A DNA stretch of 64,000 nucleotides, from the NCBI GenBank assembly GCA_029781935.1, contig JAKOVT010000077.1, positions 1 through 64,000 on the forward strand, in the 5' to 3' direction. Positions within the stretch are counted from its first letter, which is position 1, and the number at the start of each line of letters is the position of its first letter. Shown here in pieces: positions 28,890 through 38,747 of the stretch. Made by a program: the position numbers and the translations under genes. The notes below the pieces were generated by a model. The model was given only the letters and a program-made list of their open reading frames with translations, did no database searches and had not been told where the DNA came from. The stretch is from Actinomycetes bacterium. Its GTDB lineage: Bacteria; Actinomycetota; Actinomycetes; S36-B12; CAIYMF01.

Positions 28890-31172
28890 TCACGACTCCG
28901 CACCGACCAGCGCGCTGATACGCGCCCGGACGTGCTTGTGGTGGGGCGTCCCGGCGAGCCAGTCGACGTCGGCCTCGTCGGTCAGCTCGTTCGGCGCGAC
29001 GCCGTGGACCTCGTCCCCGCCGTCGCCGCCCGGGTAGGAGAGGCCGCGCCCGTTGGGCAGGGAGACGTGGCCCTCCTGCATCGCGTCGGTCGTCTCGACC
29101 GTCGCGACCGCGCTCGCGCGCTTCGTCTCGACCGTCACCGGATCGCCGTCGCCCACGCCGAGGCGGGCCGCGTCGGCCGGGTTCATGCGCAGCGCGCCGG
29201 CCCGGTCGTTCTTCATCCAGCCCGGATCGCGCATGATCGTGTTGGCGGTCGAGGCACGCCGCTCCCCTGCCGAGAGCACGAACGGGAACGCGTCGTCGAC
29301 CGGCGGACCGCCGGCCGGCAGCGAGCCGAGCTCCTCGAGGAGGTCCGGCTGCACGAGGTGCACGCGGCCGTCGTCCCACGCGATGCGGTTCCACGTCTCG
29401 TCGTAGTCGTCGACGGTGAACGTGACCCCGCGACCGGTGAGCAGCGCATCGAACAGATCGTCCGGGGACGCGAACCCCGCGCGCTGCACCGACGCCGTGT
29501 AGCTCAGGAAGCAGATGTTCGCGAGCCCCCACACGGCGGCCGCGCCCTGGTTGCCCTCGCCGAGCACCGGGCCGAGCGTCTCGTACAGCGCGAGCCCGGG
29601 GTTGCGGCCGATCGCCGGGTTCTCGGCCATCGCGGCGAAGAACGCGGCGGCGTACGCGGACCGCCCCTCGGCCGCGGCCGCGTGCAACGGCGCGAGGTCC
29701 GCGTCGGTGTAGCCGTCGAGCGCGCGTACCAGCCGCGCGTGGATCTCCGGCTCGGGCAGCGTGCCGGCCAGCGGCTCGAACAGCGGCCGGCGCAGGTGGA
29801 AGTAGTTCTCCGGGAACTCCAGCGTGAAGAACGTGCACTCCCATTTCTCGAACTGGCTCGCCGCCGGGAGGACGTAGTCGGCGCAGCGTGCGGTCTCGGT
29901 CATCGCAACGTCGATGACGACGACGAAGTCGAGCGCGGCGAGCGCCTCGCGCATGCGCTGGCTGTCGGGCAGCGAGTGCACCGGGTTGCCCGACTCGACG
30001 ATCATCGCCCGGAACCGGTCGGGGTGGTCGGTGAGGATCTCGCCCGGGATCGCGGCGGCCGGGATCATCCCCGAGATGATGCGGTGCCCACCGACGGGCG
30101 AGCACCGCTCGTTCCCGCCCTCGGCCGCGCCACCCCCGCCGAACAGCGCGACGAACGCGGTGTGCAGGTTCATCCCGCCCTGCACGCCGAAGTTGCCGGT
30201 GACCAGGAACAGCAGCTTCTCCAGGTACGAGTTCAAGGTGCTGTGCGGGGCCTGCTGGATGCCGAGGTCCTCGAAGATCGAGACGCTCGCGGCGTTCCCG
30301 ATCCGACGGGCGACGGTCCGCACGAGCTCCGGATCGAGCCCGGCGATCGCGCTCCACGCGTCGACGTCGATGTGGGCAACCGCGGCTGCGATCCCGTCGA
30401 AGCCGACGGTGTGCTCGGCGAGGAACGCGTGGTCGACGAGGTCCTCCTCGACGATCACCTTCAGCAGCGCGCCGAGGCACCACGCGTCGGTGCCCGGCTT
30501 CACCTGCAGGTGGTAGTCGGCCATCGCCGCGGTCTCGGTGCGGCGCGGGTCGATGACGACGAGCGCGCGGTCGGGATCCTTCGCGATCTCCTTGAGGATC
30601 ACCCGCGCCCGCGGGAAGCCGTGCGACTGCCACGGGTTCTTGCCGAGGAACACCGCGACCTCGGCGTGCTCGTAGTCGCCGGTCGTGTGGCACCGGTTCG
30701 CACCGAACAGCTGGCCGTCGACCCAGAACTCGCCGGTCTTCTCCTGCGCGAGCGCGTTCGACGAGTAGACGTTGCCGACCGCAGTGCGCAGCGACCGGCC
30801 GTAGCCGCCGCCCAGGTGGTTCCCCTGCCCACCGCCGCCGTAATAGAAGATCGAGGCGCCCCCGTGCTCGTCGCGCACCGCGCCGAGACGGTCGGCGACC
30901 TCGGCGATCGCGGTGTCCCAGCCGACCTCTTCGTATGTGCCGTCGGGGCGTCGACGCATCGGGCTCGTGATGCGGTCACGCGCGTCCTGGTACCACCCGA
31001 CGCGCAGCCCCTTCTCGCACGTGTAGCCCTGCGATCCCGGATGCGACTTGTCGCCGCGCACCCGCACGATCGACCGGTCCTCGGTCCGGACCTCCAGACC
31101 GCAGTTGATCGAGCAGAGGATGCAGGCCGTCGGCCGCCAGTCCATCGCCGTCGCGCTCGTCGATTCGCCCAT
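28890..31172 (-). CDS. Molybdopterin-dependent oxidoreductase (CISM/DMSOR superfamily)
   Basis: N-terminal Fe-S motif CILCSINCGLEVR...CEKG; GGGGQGNHLGGGYG, GANRCHTTGDYEHAEVAVFLGKNPWQSHG. Confidence 0.92.
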   Translation of the reverse strand: MGESTSATAMDWRPTACILCSINCGLEVRTEDRSIVRVRGDKSHPGSQGYTCEKGLRVGWYQDARDRITSPMRRRPDGTYEEVGWDTAIAEVADRLGAVRDEHGGASIFYYGGGGQGNHLGGGYGRSLRTAVGNVYSSNALAQEKTGEFWVDGQLFGANRCHTTGDYEHAEVAVFLGKNPWQSHGFPRARVILKEIAKDPDRALVVIDPRRTETAAMADYHLQVKPGTDAWCLGALLKVIVEEDLVDHAFLAEHTVGFDGIAAAVAHIDVDAWSAIAGLDPELVRTVARRIGNAASVSIFEDLGIQQAPHSTLNSYLEKLLFLVTGNFGVQGGMNLHTAFVALFGGGGAAEGGNERCSPVGGHRIISGMIPAAAIPGEILTDHPDRFRAMIVESGNPVHSLPDSQRMREALAALDFVVVIDVAMTETARCADYVLPAASQFEKWECTFFTLEFPENYFHLRRPLFEPLAGTLPEPEIHARLVRALDGYTDADLAPLHAAAAEGRSAYAAAFFAAMAENPAIGRNPGLALYETLGPVLGEGNQGAAAVWGLANICFLSYTASVQRAGFASPDDLFDALLTGRGVTFTVDDYDETWNRIAWDDGRVHLVQPDLLEELGSLPAGGPPVDDAFPFVLSAGERRASTANTIMRDPGWMKNDRAGALRMNPADAARLGVGDGDPVTVETKRASAVATVETTDAMQEGHVSLPNGRGLSYPGGDGGDEVHGVAPNELTDEADVDWLAGTPHHKHVRARISALVGAES

Positions 31173-31231
31173 GACACCGCCCCGGGGAAGTGAGTTCGTT
31201 CGTTGGACCCTATCCGTCGCGCCGCCCGCCG

Positions 31232-31690
31232 TCAGGGTGGCGGCACCACGAAGCGCTGCACCGGACCCTCCTCGACCTCGTCCTCGGTGAAGCCGGCCGG
31301 GACGGTCCGTCGCCAGAACGCCGTCGCGGCGGTGTTGGCCCACTGCTGGCGGACCTGCCAGGCGCCCGGGAACCGGGCGAACACCAGCCGCGCCGCATCG
31401 GTCCCCACTCCCCCGCGCCGGTACTTCCGGAGCACGAAGAACTCCGCCATGTCGTGTGGGTCGCCGGCGTGCACCAGCGCGAAGCCCGCGAGGCGACCGT
31501 CGACGCGCACGAAGAACGGGTGCCGGTCGTGCTCGCGCCACCACCGATCGAGGTCGCGCCAGCCGAACGTGCCGTCGTCGGCGACGTCGGCGCCGGTGCG
31601 CTCGGAGAAATCGTGTGCGTACAGCTCGAGCAGTCGCGCGAGCACGTCGCGCTCGCTCGGGTCGACCGGGTCGACGCGGAGGTCGGTCAC
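31232..31690 (-). CDS. GNAT family N-acetyltransferase
   Basis: AGDPHDMAEFFVLRKYRRGGVGTDAARLVFARFPGAWQVRQ; GTG start 31690. Confidence 0.85.
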   Translation of the reverse strand: MTDLRVDPVDPSERDVLARLLELYAHDFSERTGADVADDGTFGWRDLDRWWREHDRHPFFVRVDGRLAGFALVHAGDPHDMAEFFVLRKYRRGGVGTDAARLVFARFPGAWQVRQQWANTAATAFWRRTVPAGFTEDEVEEGPVQRFVVPPP

Positions 31691-32178
31691 GCGTCGAGCA
31701 ACGTGCGTTGGGGGCGTTCGAGGTCGAGGAGGCGCTGCTTCCATTCGAGGCCGCCGCCGAAGCCGGTGAGCGAGCCGTCGGCACCGATCACCCGGTGACA
31801 CGGCACGACGATCGCGACCGGGTTCTGCCCGTTGGCCGAACCGACGGCGCGCGCCGCCTCCGGCCGGTCGACGCGGCGGGCGAGCTCGCCGTAGCTGATC
31901 GTCTCGCCGTACGGGATCAGGCGGAGCTGTTCCCACACCTGCACCTGGAACGGCGTGCCGTCGAGCCGCACCGCGAGGTCGAAGTCGGTGCGGGCGCCGG
32001 CGAAGTACTCGTCGAGCTGGCGGGCGACGTCGGCGAGGGCAGCGTCGTCGCGCACCCAGTCGTCACCGATCGCGTCCCCGGTGTGCGCGAAATGGAGTCG
32101 CACCAGCGCGCCTTCGGCGTCGACCGCGAGCAGCAACGGACCTTCGGGGCCGTCGTACAGGGAGTAGCGGATCGTCAT
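31687..32178 (-). CDS. ogt: Methylated-DNA--protein-cysteine methyltransferase
   Basis: GETISYGELARRVDRPEAARAVGSANGQNPVAIVVPCHRVIGADGSLTGFGGGLEWKQRLLDLE (PCHRV active site). Confidence 0.95.
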   Translation of the reverse strand: MTIRYSLYDGPEGPLLLAVDAEGALVRLHFAHTGDAIGDDWVRDDAALADVARQLDEYFAGARTDFDLAVRLDGTPFQVQVWEQLRLIPYGETISYGELARRVDRPEAARAVGSANGQNPVAIVVPCHRVIGADGSLTGFGGGLEWKQRLLDLERPQRTLLDA

Positions 32179-32189
32179 GTCGGGACTCC

Positions 32190-33620
32190 TCATTCCGTCC
32201 AGAGGTACGTGTTCGCGTACGCGCGCCAGGGCCGCCACGCCTCGGCGTGCGCTTCTGCCGCACGGGGGCTGCCGTCGAGTCCGCGTGCCTCGAGCGCGCG
32301 CCGCACGCCGAGGTCGCCCGCGAGGAACGCGTCGGGATCGCCGATCGAGCGCAGCATCACGTATTCGACGGTCCACGGCCCGATGCCGGGGAGCGCCAGC
32401 ATGCGGGCCCGCAGCTCCGCCCGGTCGACGCCCGGGTCGATCACGAGATCACCGTCGGCGACCGCACGCGCCGCGCCGATCAGACCCCGGGCCCGGGCGC
32501 CCGGCATCGGCAGATCGCCCGGCTCGGCTGCGGCCAGCACCGCGGCCTCGGGGAACCGCGCGGTGAGCGACCCGTCGGGCGCGTCGAGCGGCTTGCCGAA
32601 CCGCTCGACGAGGCGGCCGAGAACGGTGCGCGCACCGGCCACCGACACCTGCTGGCCGACCACCGCCCGTACCAGCTGCTCGAAGCCGTCGGGCTGCCCC
32701 GGCACGCGCAGGCCCGGCCGACGGGCGACCAGCGGCGCGAGGACCGGATCCCGGCCGAGGGCTTCCGTCACCGCGACGGGGTCGGCATCGAGATCGAACA
32801 GTCGACGCACGCGGGCGACCGCGGCGGTGAGGTCACGCAGGTCGGCGAGCCGGAAGGTCCCGATGACGCCGTCGGGGCCGGGCGCGAGCGCGATCACCGC
32901 GGGACCGTGCGGCAAGGTGAGCGAGCGCCGGTACGTGCCGACGCCGACCTCCTCGATCCCGGCGACCGCGCGGGCGGCGAGGAACTCGATCACCTCGTCG
33001 CCGCGGAACGGGGTGCGGGCCGCGAGCCGCACGGTGACCGACCCGGGCTCGGTGCGCTTCGTCCCACGTGCACGCATCTCACGCGGCGTCGCCGCGAAGA
33101 CCTCGCGGACGGTGTCGTTGAACTGGCGGATGCTCGCGAACCCGGCGGCGAACGCGACGTCGGCGAAGCGGAGGTCGGTCGTCTCGATCAGGACCCGCGC
33201 CGTCTGCGCGCGTTGTGCGCGCGCGAGCGCGAGCGGCCCGGCTCCGAGCTCGGCGACGAGCAGGCGGTGCAGCTGCCGCTCGCTGTAGTTGAGGCGCCGG
33301 GCCAGCCCGCTCACCCCCTCGCGGTCGACGACACCGTCGGCCACGAGACGCATCGCCCGCGCGACGACGTCACCACGCGGATCCCATTCCGGCGAGCCGG
33401 GCGACGCGTCCGGCCGGCACCGCTTGCAGGCCCGGTAGCCCGCGCGTTGGGCGGCGGCCGCAGTCGGGAAGAACTCGACGTTGCGGCGGAACGGAGTGCG
33501 GGCCGGACAGCTGGGGCGGCAGTAGATCCCGGTGGAGCGCACCGCGGTGTAGAACCACCCGTCGAAACGGGCGTCCCGGCTCTCCACGGCGCGGTAGCAC
33601 TGGTCGAAGTCGGGGATCAC
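32190..33620 (-). CDS. alkA: Ada N-terminal/AraC HTH fused to AlkA-type DNA-3-methyladenine glycosylase
   Basis: FDGWFYTAVRSTGIYCRPSCPARTPFRRNVEFF...ACKRCRPD; AraC-like HTH; GIGPWTVEYVMLR glycosylase HhH. Confidence 0.93.
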   Translation of the reverse strand: MIPDFDQCYRAVESRDARFDGWFYTAVRSTGIYCRPSCPARTPFRRNVEFFPTAAAAQRAGYRACKRCRPDASPGSPEWDPRGDVVARAMRLVADGVVDREGVSGLARRLNYSERQLHRLLVAELGAGPLALARAQRAQTARVLIETTDLRFADVAFAAGFASIRQFNDTVREVFAATPREMRARGTKRTEPGSVTVRLAARTPFRGDEVIEFLAARAVAGIEEVGVGTYRRSLTLPHGPAVIALAPGPDGVIGTFRLADLRDLTAAVARVRRLFDLDADPVAVTEALGRDPVLAPLVARRPGLRVPGQPDGFEQLVRAVVGQQVSVAGARTVLGRLVERFGKPLDAPDGSLTARFPEAAVLAAAEPGDLPMPGARARGLIGAARAVADGDLVIDPGVDRAELRARMLALPGIGPWTVEYVMLRSIGDPDAFLAGDLGVRRALEARGLDGSPRAAEAHAEAWRPWRAYANTYLWTE

Positions 33621-33668
33621 CCCTGCACCATGCCACGGGTCCGTGACGAGTTCTAGCGGCTTTCAGCC

Positions 33669-35204
33669 ATGGCCGTCCTCACGGCTCGTCCGCTCGATCG
33701 ACGCGAGCGCGCGGCGCGTCGGGACGCTCCCGAGCTGCTCGCCTCGTGCGAACATGCGCCGGTGACGTTGATCGAGATGCTCCGCGCGGCGGTGGAACGC
33801 GCGCCCGACGGAGCCGCCGTCATCACCGAGACGGAGACGGTGACGTTCACCGAGCTGCTCGCCCGGGTCGAGCGCCGCGCCGCGCAGATCGCGGCGCACA
33901 CCGGGCCCGGCGCCCGGGTCGCCGTGCTCGCCGAGAACTGCGTGGAGTACGTCGAGCTCTACTACGCGGCGCCGCTGGCGGGTCGCGTGCTGCTGCCGCT
34001 CAACCACCGCCTCCACCCCGACGAGTGGGCGCAGATCCTCGGCCGCGCCGGCGCGTCGCTGCTCTACGTCGACGCGACCTTCGCCGCCAGCGTCACGACC
34101 GGTGTCCCCACGCTGAGTCTCACCGAGCCGGTGCCGGACGCGCCGTCCACTCCTCCGCCGCGCGACAAGCACGACGTCGCGTGGCTCATCGGGACGAGCG
34201 GCACCACCGGCGTCCCGAAGCTCGCGATGCTCACCGACGCGTCGCTGCTCGCAGCCGTGGAGTCGACGTTGCCCGCGCGGCCCGTCGGACCGGACGACGT
34301 GCTGCTCACCCCGTTCCCGCTCTGCCACGTGGCCGGATACAACGTGTTCGTCCTCCACCGCCGCGCCCGGCCGATCGCGCTCCAGCGCAGGTTCGACGCG
34401 CCCGGCCTCGCCGCGCTGATCCGCGAGCACGGCGTGACGCTGCTGTCGCTCGCGCCGACGATGATCGCCATGCTGCTCGACCACCCGGACGTGCGCGACG
34501 AGGACCTGGCCACCGTCCGGGCCCTCGGGTACGGCGCCTCGCCGATCCCCGGGCCGGTGCTGCGCCGGGTGGTGGAACGATGGGACTGGGACTGCTCGCA
34601 GGGCTTCGGGATGACCGAGCTGTCGGGCAACGCGCTGTTCCTCGGGCCCGACGAGCACCGGGCCGCCGCCCGCGGCGACGACCGGCTGCTGCGTGCCGCG
34701 GGCCGTCCGAGCCCGGGCGTGGAGATCCGGCTCGGCGACCGGGACGAACTGCTCGTGCGGGCGCCCCAGGTGATGGCCGGCTACTGGGAGGACCCCGACG
34801 CCACTTCGACCGCGATCGACGCCGACGGGTGGCTGCACACCGGCGACGTCGCGCGCATCGACCCGGACGGCGTCGTGACCATCGTCGACCGCACGAAGGA
34901 CATCATCGTGAGCGGCGGCGAGAACGTCGCGTCACGCGAGGTGGAGGAGGTCCTGCATGCGCACCCGGCGGTCCGCGACGTCGCAGTGGTCGGCCGCCCC
35001 GACCCGAAGTGGGGTGAGCAGGTCTGCGCGTTCGTCGTCCTGCGCGAGCAGGTCGGTCCCGACGCGCTCATCGCGCACTGCCGCGCGCACCTCGCCGGGT
35101 TCAAGACCCCCCGGTACGTCGAGCTGATCGACGAGCTCCCGCGCAACGCGTCGGGGAAGGTGCTGAAGCCGCAGCTGCGCGCACGTCTCGCGGCCCACTC
35201 GTAG
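33669..35204 (+). CDS. AMP-binding acyl-CoA synthetase/ligase
   Basis: IGTSGTTGVPKLAMLT, GFGMTELSG, DGWLHTGDVARIDPDGVVTIVDRTKDIIVSGGENV; GTG 33762 is an alternative start. Confidence 0.94.
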   Translation: MAVLTARPLDRRERAARRDAPELLASCEHAPVTLIEMLRAAVERAPDGAAVITETETVTFTELLARVERRAAQIAAHTGPGARVAVLAENCVEYVELYYAAPLAGRVLLPLNHRLHPDEWAQILGRAGASLLYVDATFAASVTTGVPTLSLTEPVPDAPSTPPPRDKHDVAWLIGTSGTTGVPKLAMLTDASLLAAVESTLPARPVGPDDVLLTPFPLCHVAGYNVFVLHRRARPIALQRRFDAPGLAALIREHGVTLLSLAPTMIAMLLDHPDVRDEDLATVRALGYGASPIPGPVLRRVVERWDWDCSQGFGMTELSGNALFLGPDEHRAAARGDDRLLRAAGRPSPGVEIRLGDRDELLVRAPQVMAGYWEDPDATSTAIDADGWLHTGDVARIDPDGVVTIVDRTKDIIVSGGENVASREVEEVLHAHPAVRDVAVVGRPDPKWGEQVCAFVVLREQVGPDALIAHCRAHLAGFKTPRYVELIDELPRNASGKVLKPQLRARLAAHS

Positions 35205-35215
35205 AGTCCCGCAGC

Positions 35216-36049
35216 ATGCCGGAGATCCGTCACGTCACCGACGCCGAACGCGCCGCCTTCGCCACCGACGGTGTCGTCTGCCTACGCGGCGCGCTCGATC
35301 CCGCCACGGTCGCGGGGATGGCGGAACCGGTCGAGGTCGCGCTCAGGTCCCGGGCCATGGCCGACCTCTCGGCACTCGGCGGCGACGCGACCGCCGGAGG
35401 GCGGTTCGCGGGCGGCGTCGACCACTGGAAGGAGCTGCCGGAGTTCGCGACGTTCGCGTGCGAGGGTGATCTGCCCCGCCTCGTCGCCGAGCTGCTCGAC
35501 TCGCCCGACCTCTGGCTCTACGAGGACAGCGTGCTGGTGAAGGAGCCGAACACCCCCGCCCGTACGGTGTGGCACCAGGACCTCGGCTACTTCCACGTCG
35601 CCGGCGAGCACCTGGCCACCACCTGGTGCCCGCTCGACCCGGCGACCCCCGAGTCCGGCGCGGTCCGCTACGCGCGCGGCTCGCACCGGTGGGATGCCAC
35701 CTACCGGCCCAACCTCTTCGTCACCGAGGACCCGATCCCCGACACGGTGGGCGAGGTCGTCCCCGACGTCGATGCGCTCGTCGCAGCCGGTGAGGCCGAG
35801 ATCGTCACGTTCAGCACCGCGCCCGGCGACGTCGTGGTCCACCACGCGCGGACCCTGCACGCCGCCGGTGGCAACACGTCGGCCACCGCGCGTCGACGCG
35901 TCGTCTCGGTGCGGTACGTGGGCGCCGACGCCCGGACGCTGATCCGGCCCGGCGCGCCGAGGAAGCCGCACCAGCAGACCTGGCCCGACGGCGCGCCGTT
36001 CACCGACCTCGACCCGGCCGACCACCCTCGGGTGTGGCCGGCCGGGTGA
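35216..36049 (+). CDS. Phytanoyl-CoA dioxygenase family protein
   Basis: VWHQDLGYF (HxD), HHARTLHAAGGNTS, RRRVVSVRYVG. Confidence 0.88.
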   Translation: MPEIRHVTDAERAAFATDGVVCLRGALDPATVAGMAEPVEVALRSRAMADLSALGGDATAGGRFAGGVDHWKELPEFATFACEGDLPRLVAELLDSPDLWLYEDSVLVKEPNTPARTVWHQDLGYFHVAGEHLATTWCPLDPATPESGAVRYARGSHRWDATYRPNLFVTEDPIPDTVGEVVPDVDALVAAGEAEIVTFSTAPGDVVVHHARTLHAAGGNTSATARRRVVSVRYVGADARTLIRPGAPRKPHQQTWPDGAPFTDLDPADHPRVWPAG

Positions 36050-36061
36050 GGCCGCGGTCCG

Positions 36062-36676
36062 CTACGGCAGGTCGACGGGGATCAGGACCCGGGTGATGCC
36101 GTGGATCACACCGTTCCCCGTCTTCTGGTTCAGCTCGAAGAGGTTGAGCCGCGGGTTGCGGAGGTCGGGGTCCTTGTCGACGAGCTTGAAGAGCCGGACG
36201 CCGATCGTCTCGCCCAGCAGCGACGTCAGCGTGTGGCTCGTCACCACGTCGTACGGGCTCAGCCGTCCCGCGACGACGTGGTACAGCAGGACGTTCCTGA
36301 GGACCGGGATCGGGTCGCCGTGGTTGAGGTTCCCGAGCGCGGTGGCGAGGAAGTTCCACGCGCCCTTCTCACTCGACCCGGTGTAGCCGAGGTCGCGCGC
36401 GGTGCGGATGAACGCCGCGTCGTCCGGCGCGAACACCGTGAGCGACGCCGACGGGTCGGCCAGCGCGCCGTCGAGGCCCGTGGCGAGGACCGCCTTGAGC
36501 AGCAGGTCGTAGTCGTAGGGGTTCCGGTCAGGACCATTGGTGCCGCTCTTCGCGATGACCGCAGCGGCGATGCTCGGCGGTCGGGACGACGACGTTCCGG
36601 ACGCGGCGGCCGGCGCCGCGACGGCGACCGTCATCACACCGGCGACGAGCGTCGCGATCAGGGACTTGCGCTTCAT
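36062..36676 (-). CDS. Secreted fasciclin (FAS1)-domain protein
   Basis: Signal peptide MKRKSLIATLVAGVMTVAVAAPAAA; ASLTVFAPDDAAFIR..., NVLLYHVVAGRL, GVIHGITRVLIP. Confidence 0.92.
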   Translation of the reverse strand: MKRKSLIATLVAGVMTVAVAAPAAASGTSSSRPPSIAAAVIAKSGTNGPDRNPYDYDLLLKAVLATGLDGALADPSASLTVFAPDDAAFIRTARDLGYTGSSEKGAWNFLATALGNLNHGDPIPVLRNVLLYHVVAGRLSPYDVVTSHTLTSLLGETIGVRLFKLVDKDPDLRNPRLNLFELNQKTGNGVIHGITRVLIPVDLP

Positions 36677-36796
36677 GGGAGCCTCCAGCGGAGTCGGATC
36701 CGGACGTGCGTCCGGCTCGGTGTTTCCGACGGCTTCGCCCGTCCGCCCGCTCGTGGATGCACTCGATACGGAAGATCCTCCCCGGCCGGCGGCACG

Positions 36797-36808
36797 AGAA
36801 CCGGTTCT
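36797..36808. promoter_or_regulatory. 12-bp palindrome, KstR-like operator candidate
   Basis: AGAACCGGTTCT, about 20 bp upstream of the amidohydrolase ATG 36820; 13-nt AGAACCGGTTCTA context. Confidence 0.45.
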
Positions 36809-36819
36809 AATATCGGCCC

Positions 36820-38004
36820 ATGACCGAGTACGCGGGCCCCGTCTTCGACGCCGACAACCACTACTACGAGGCGCTCGACGCCTTCACCCGGCACCTCGAC
36901 CCGCGCCTCGGCCCGCGCTGCGTGCAGTGGTGCGACATCGACGGCCGCAAGTACCAGGTCGTCGGCGGCCGGGTGAGCCGGGTGGTCACGAACCCCACGT
37001 TCGACCCGATCGCGAAGGCCGGCGCGATGCACGAGTACTTCCGCGGGAACCCGGACGGCCGCAACCCGCTCGAGTTCCTCCGCGAGCGCGAGCCCATCCG
37101 ACCCGAGTACCGCGACCGCGACGCACGTGTCCGGGTGATCAAGGAGCAGGGCCTCGAGGGATCGTGGATGTTCCCCACCCTCGGCATGCTCTACGAGGAG
37201 CTGCTGCTGCCCGACGTCGAGGCGTTCACGCTCACCTTCACCGCGTTCAACCGGTGGGTCGAGGAGGACTGGGGCTTCGACTACCAGGACACGATCTACG
37301 CCGCGCCGTACTTCTCGCTCGCGGATCCACGATGGGCCGTCTCGGAGCTCGAGTGGGCGATCGACAAGGGTGCGCGTCTGATCGTCATGCGCCCGGCGGC
37401 GCAGTTCACCGCCAACGGCCCGCGGACGCCCGGCAGCCCCGAGTTCGACCCGTTCTGGGCCCGGGTACAGGAGGCCGGCCTGACCGTCGTCGTGCACGCC
37501 GGTGACAGCGGGTACTCCGGTAACGGCTACTTCGACGACAAGTTCACCGCGAACTTCTCGGGCCAGAACATGGGTCCCACGATCAAGATGCTGCAGTTCG
37601 AGCGCGCAGTCTTCGACTTCCTCGCGTCACTCGTGTTCGACCGGTTCTTCACGCGCTTCCCGGGCATCCGCCTCGCGAGCGTCGAGAACGGCAGCGAGTT
37701 CCTCCCGGACCTGTTCCGCAAGCTGCGGTCGCAGCACCGCCGCATTCCCGGCTTCTTCCCCGAGGACCCCACCGAGACGTTCAAGCGCAACGTGTGGATC
37801 AACCCGTTCTGGGAGGACGATCCGTACGAGATCGCGGACCTCATGGGCACCGACCGCGTGATCTTCGGATCCGACTGGCCCCACATCGAGGGGATGCCAC
37901 ACCCGCGTGACTACGAGGTGGAGCTCAAGGAGTTCGACCAGGACGCGCAGCGCCTGATCCTCCACGACAACGCCGTCGAGCTCACCGAGCTCGCCCCTCG
38001 CTGA
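36820..38004 (+). CDS. Amidohydrolase family protein
   Basis: VFDADNHYYE, ENGSEFLPDLFRKLR, RVIFGSDWPHIEGMPHPRDYEVELKEF. Confidence 0.92.
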   Translation: MTEYAGPVFDADNHYYEALDAFTRHLDPRLGPRCVQWCDIDGRKYQVVGGRVSRVVTNPTFDPIAKAGAMHEYFRGNPDGRNPLEFLREREPIRPEYRDRDARVRVIKEQGLEGSWMFPTLGMLYEELLLPDVEAFTLTFTAFNRWVEEDWGFDYQDTIYAAPYFSLADPRWAVSELEWAIDKGARLIVMRPAAQFTANGPRTPGSPEFDPFWARVQEAGLTVVVHAGDSGYSGNGYFDDKFTANFSGQNMGPTIKMLQFERAVFDFLASLVFDRFFTRFPGIRLASVENGSEFLPDLFRKLRSQHRRIPGFFPEDPTETFKRNVWINPFWEDDPYEIADLMGTDRVIFGSDWPHIEGMPHPRDYEVELKEFDQDAQRLILHDNAVELTELAPR

Positions 38005-38072
38005 CCCGTCCGGCGCGTCGCGTCGTCGCACGGGGTCGTCCGGTCGACTGCACATCCACCGCGTCGCGCGGC

Positions 38073-38747
38073 TCAGCCGGGCGTCACCGAGACCGAGTCG
38101 AGCAGCTCGTCGACCTGACGCCGGACCTCGGGCGGAGCGTCGGCCCGGATGACGACCGAGACGATGAGGTCGCGACCTCCCTCCGTGAAGGTCGTTCCGC
38201 GCGTCTCCATCCCTTCGAGCGCGCACAGCGGTCGCCACGCCGCGTCGGCGACGGACCGCGGCCGCTCGGGCGGTGGATCGAAGGTCGCCCCACCGCTGAG
38301 GTCGCCGATCCAGACGAACGCGCCACCCGTGCGCGCCGCGTCGACCCCGGCCTCCGGGATCTCGCTGGGGCAGGCAGCGTGGTTCGCCCCGTCGTGAGGG
38401 ACGTCGGCAATCGGTGCGTCGGCGAGGGCCAGCACCTCGCGGGGGCTGTGCAACCAGGGTGCGGTCGGGACCCGCGACCGGTACCAACCGTCGGGGAGCA
38501 CCACCGACACACCGTCGCGTCCGGTCCGGACCTCCGCCGCCGCCGTCGAGGTCGGCGATGGAGTCGCCCGACCGGAGCGACGCGTCGCGAACGCGACCGC
38601 TCCCGCGACCACGAGGACGGCGATCAGACCCGCGGCGACCGCGACGAGCGGCATCCGTACCCGCGCCGCCGGCGGCGGCGTGACGCGTGGGTCCCGACCC
38701 GGACGCATCGCGGCGCGCTCCAGCAGGGTCGAGAGCTCGTCGGTCAC
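38073..38747 (-). CDS. Single-TM protein, possible anti-sigma partner of the adjacent ECF sigma factor
   Basis: GTG 38747 overlaps the sigma gene stop; cytoplasmic N-terminus plus TM MPLVAVAAGLIAVLVVAGAVAFA. Confidence 0.65.
   Translation of the reverse strand: MTDELSTLLERAAMRPGRDPRVTPPPAARVRMPLVAVAAGLIAVLVVAGAVAFATRRSGRATPSPTSTAAAEVRTGRDGVSVVLPDGWYRSRVPTAPWLHSPREVLALADAPIADVPHDGANHAACPSEIPEAGVDAARTGGAFVWIGDLSGGATFDPPPERPRSVADAAWRPLCALEGMETRGTTFTEGGRDLIVSVVIRADAPPEVRRQVDELLDSVSVTPG

Noticed and set aside
33642-33655. CGTGACGAGTTCTA as a second KstR-like site before the acyl-CoA synthetase
   Set aside because: Two mismatches to the fixed positions and not palindromic; too weak.
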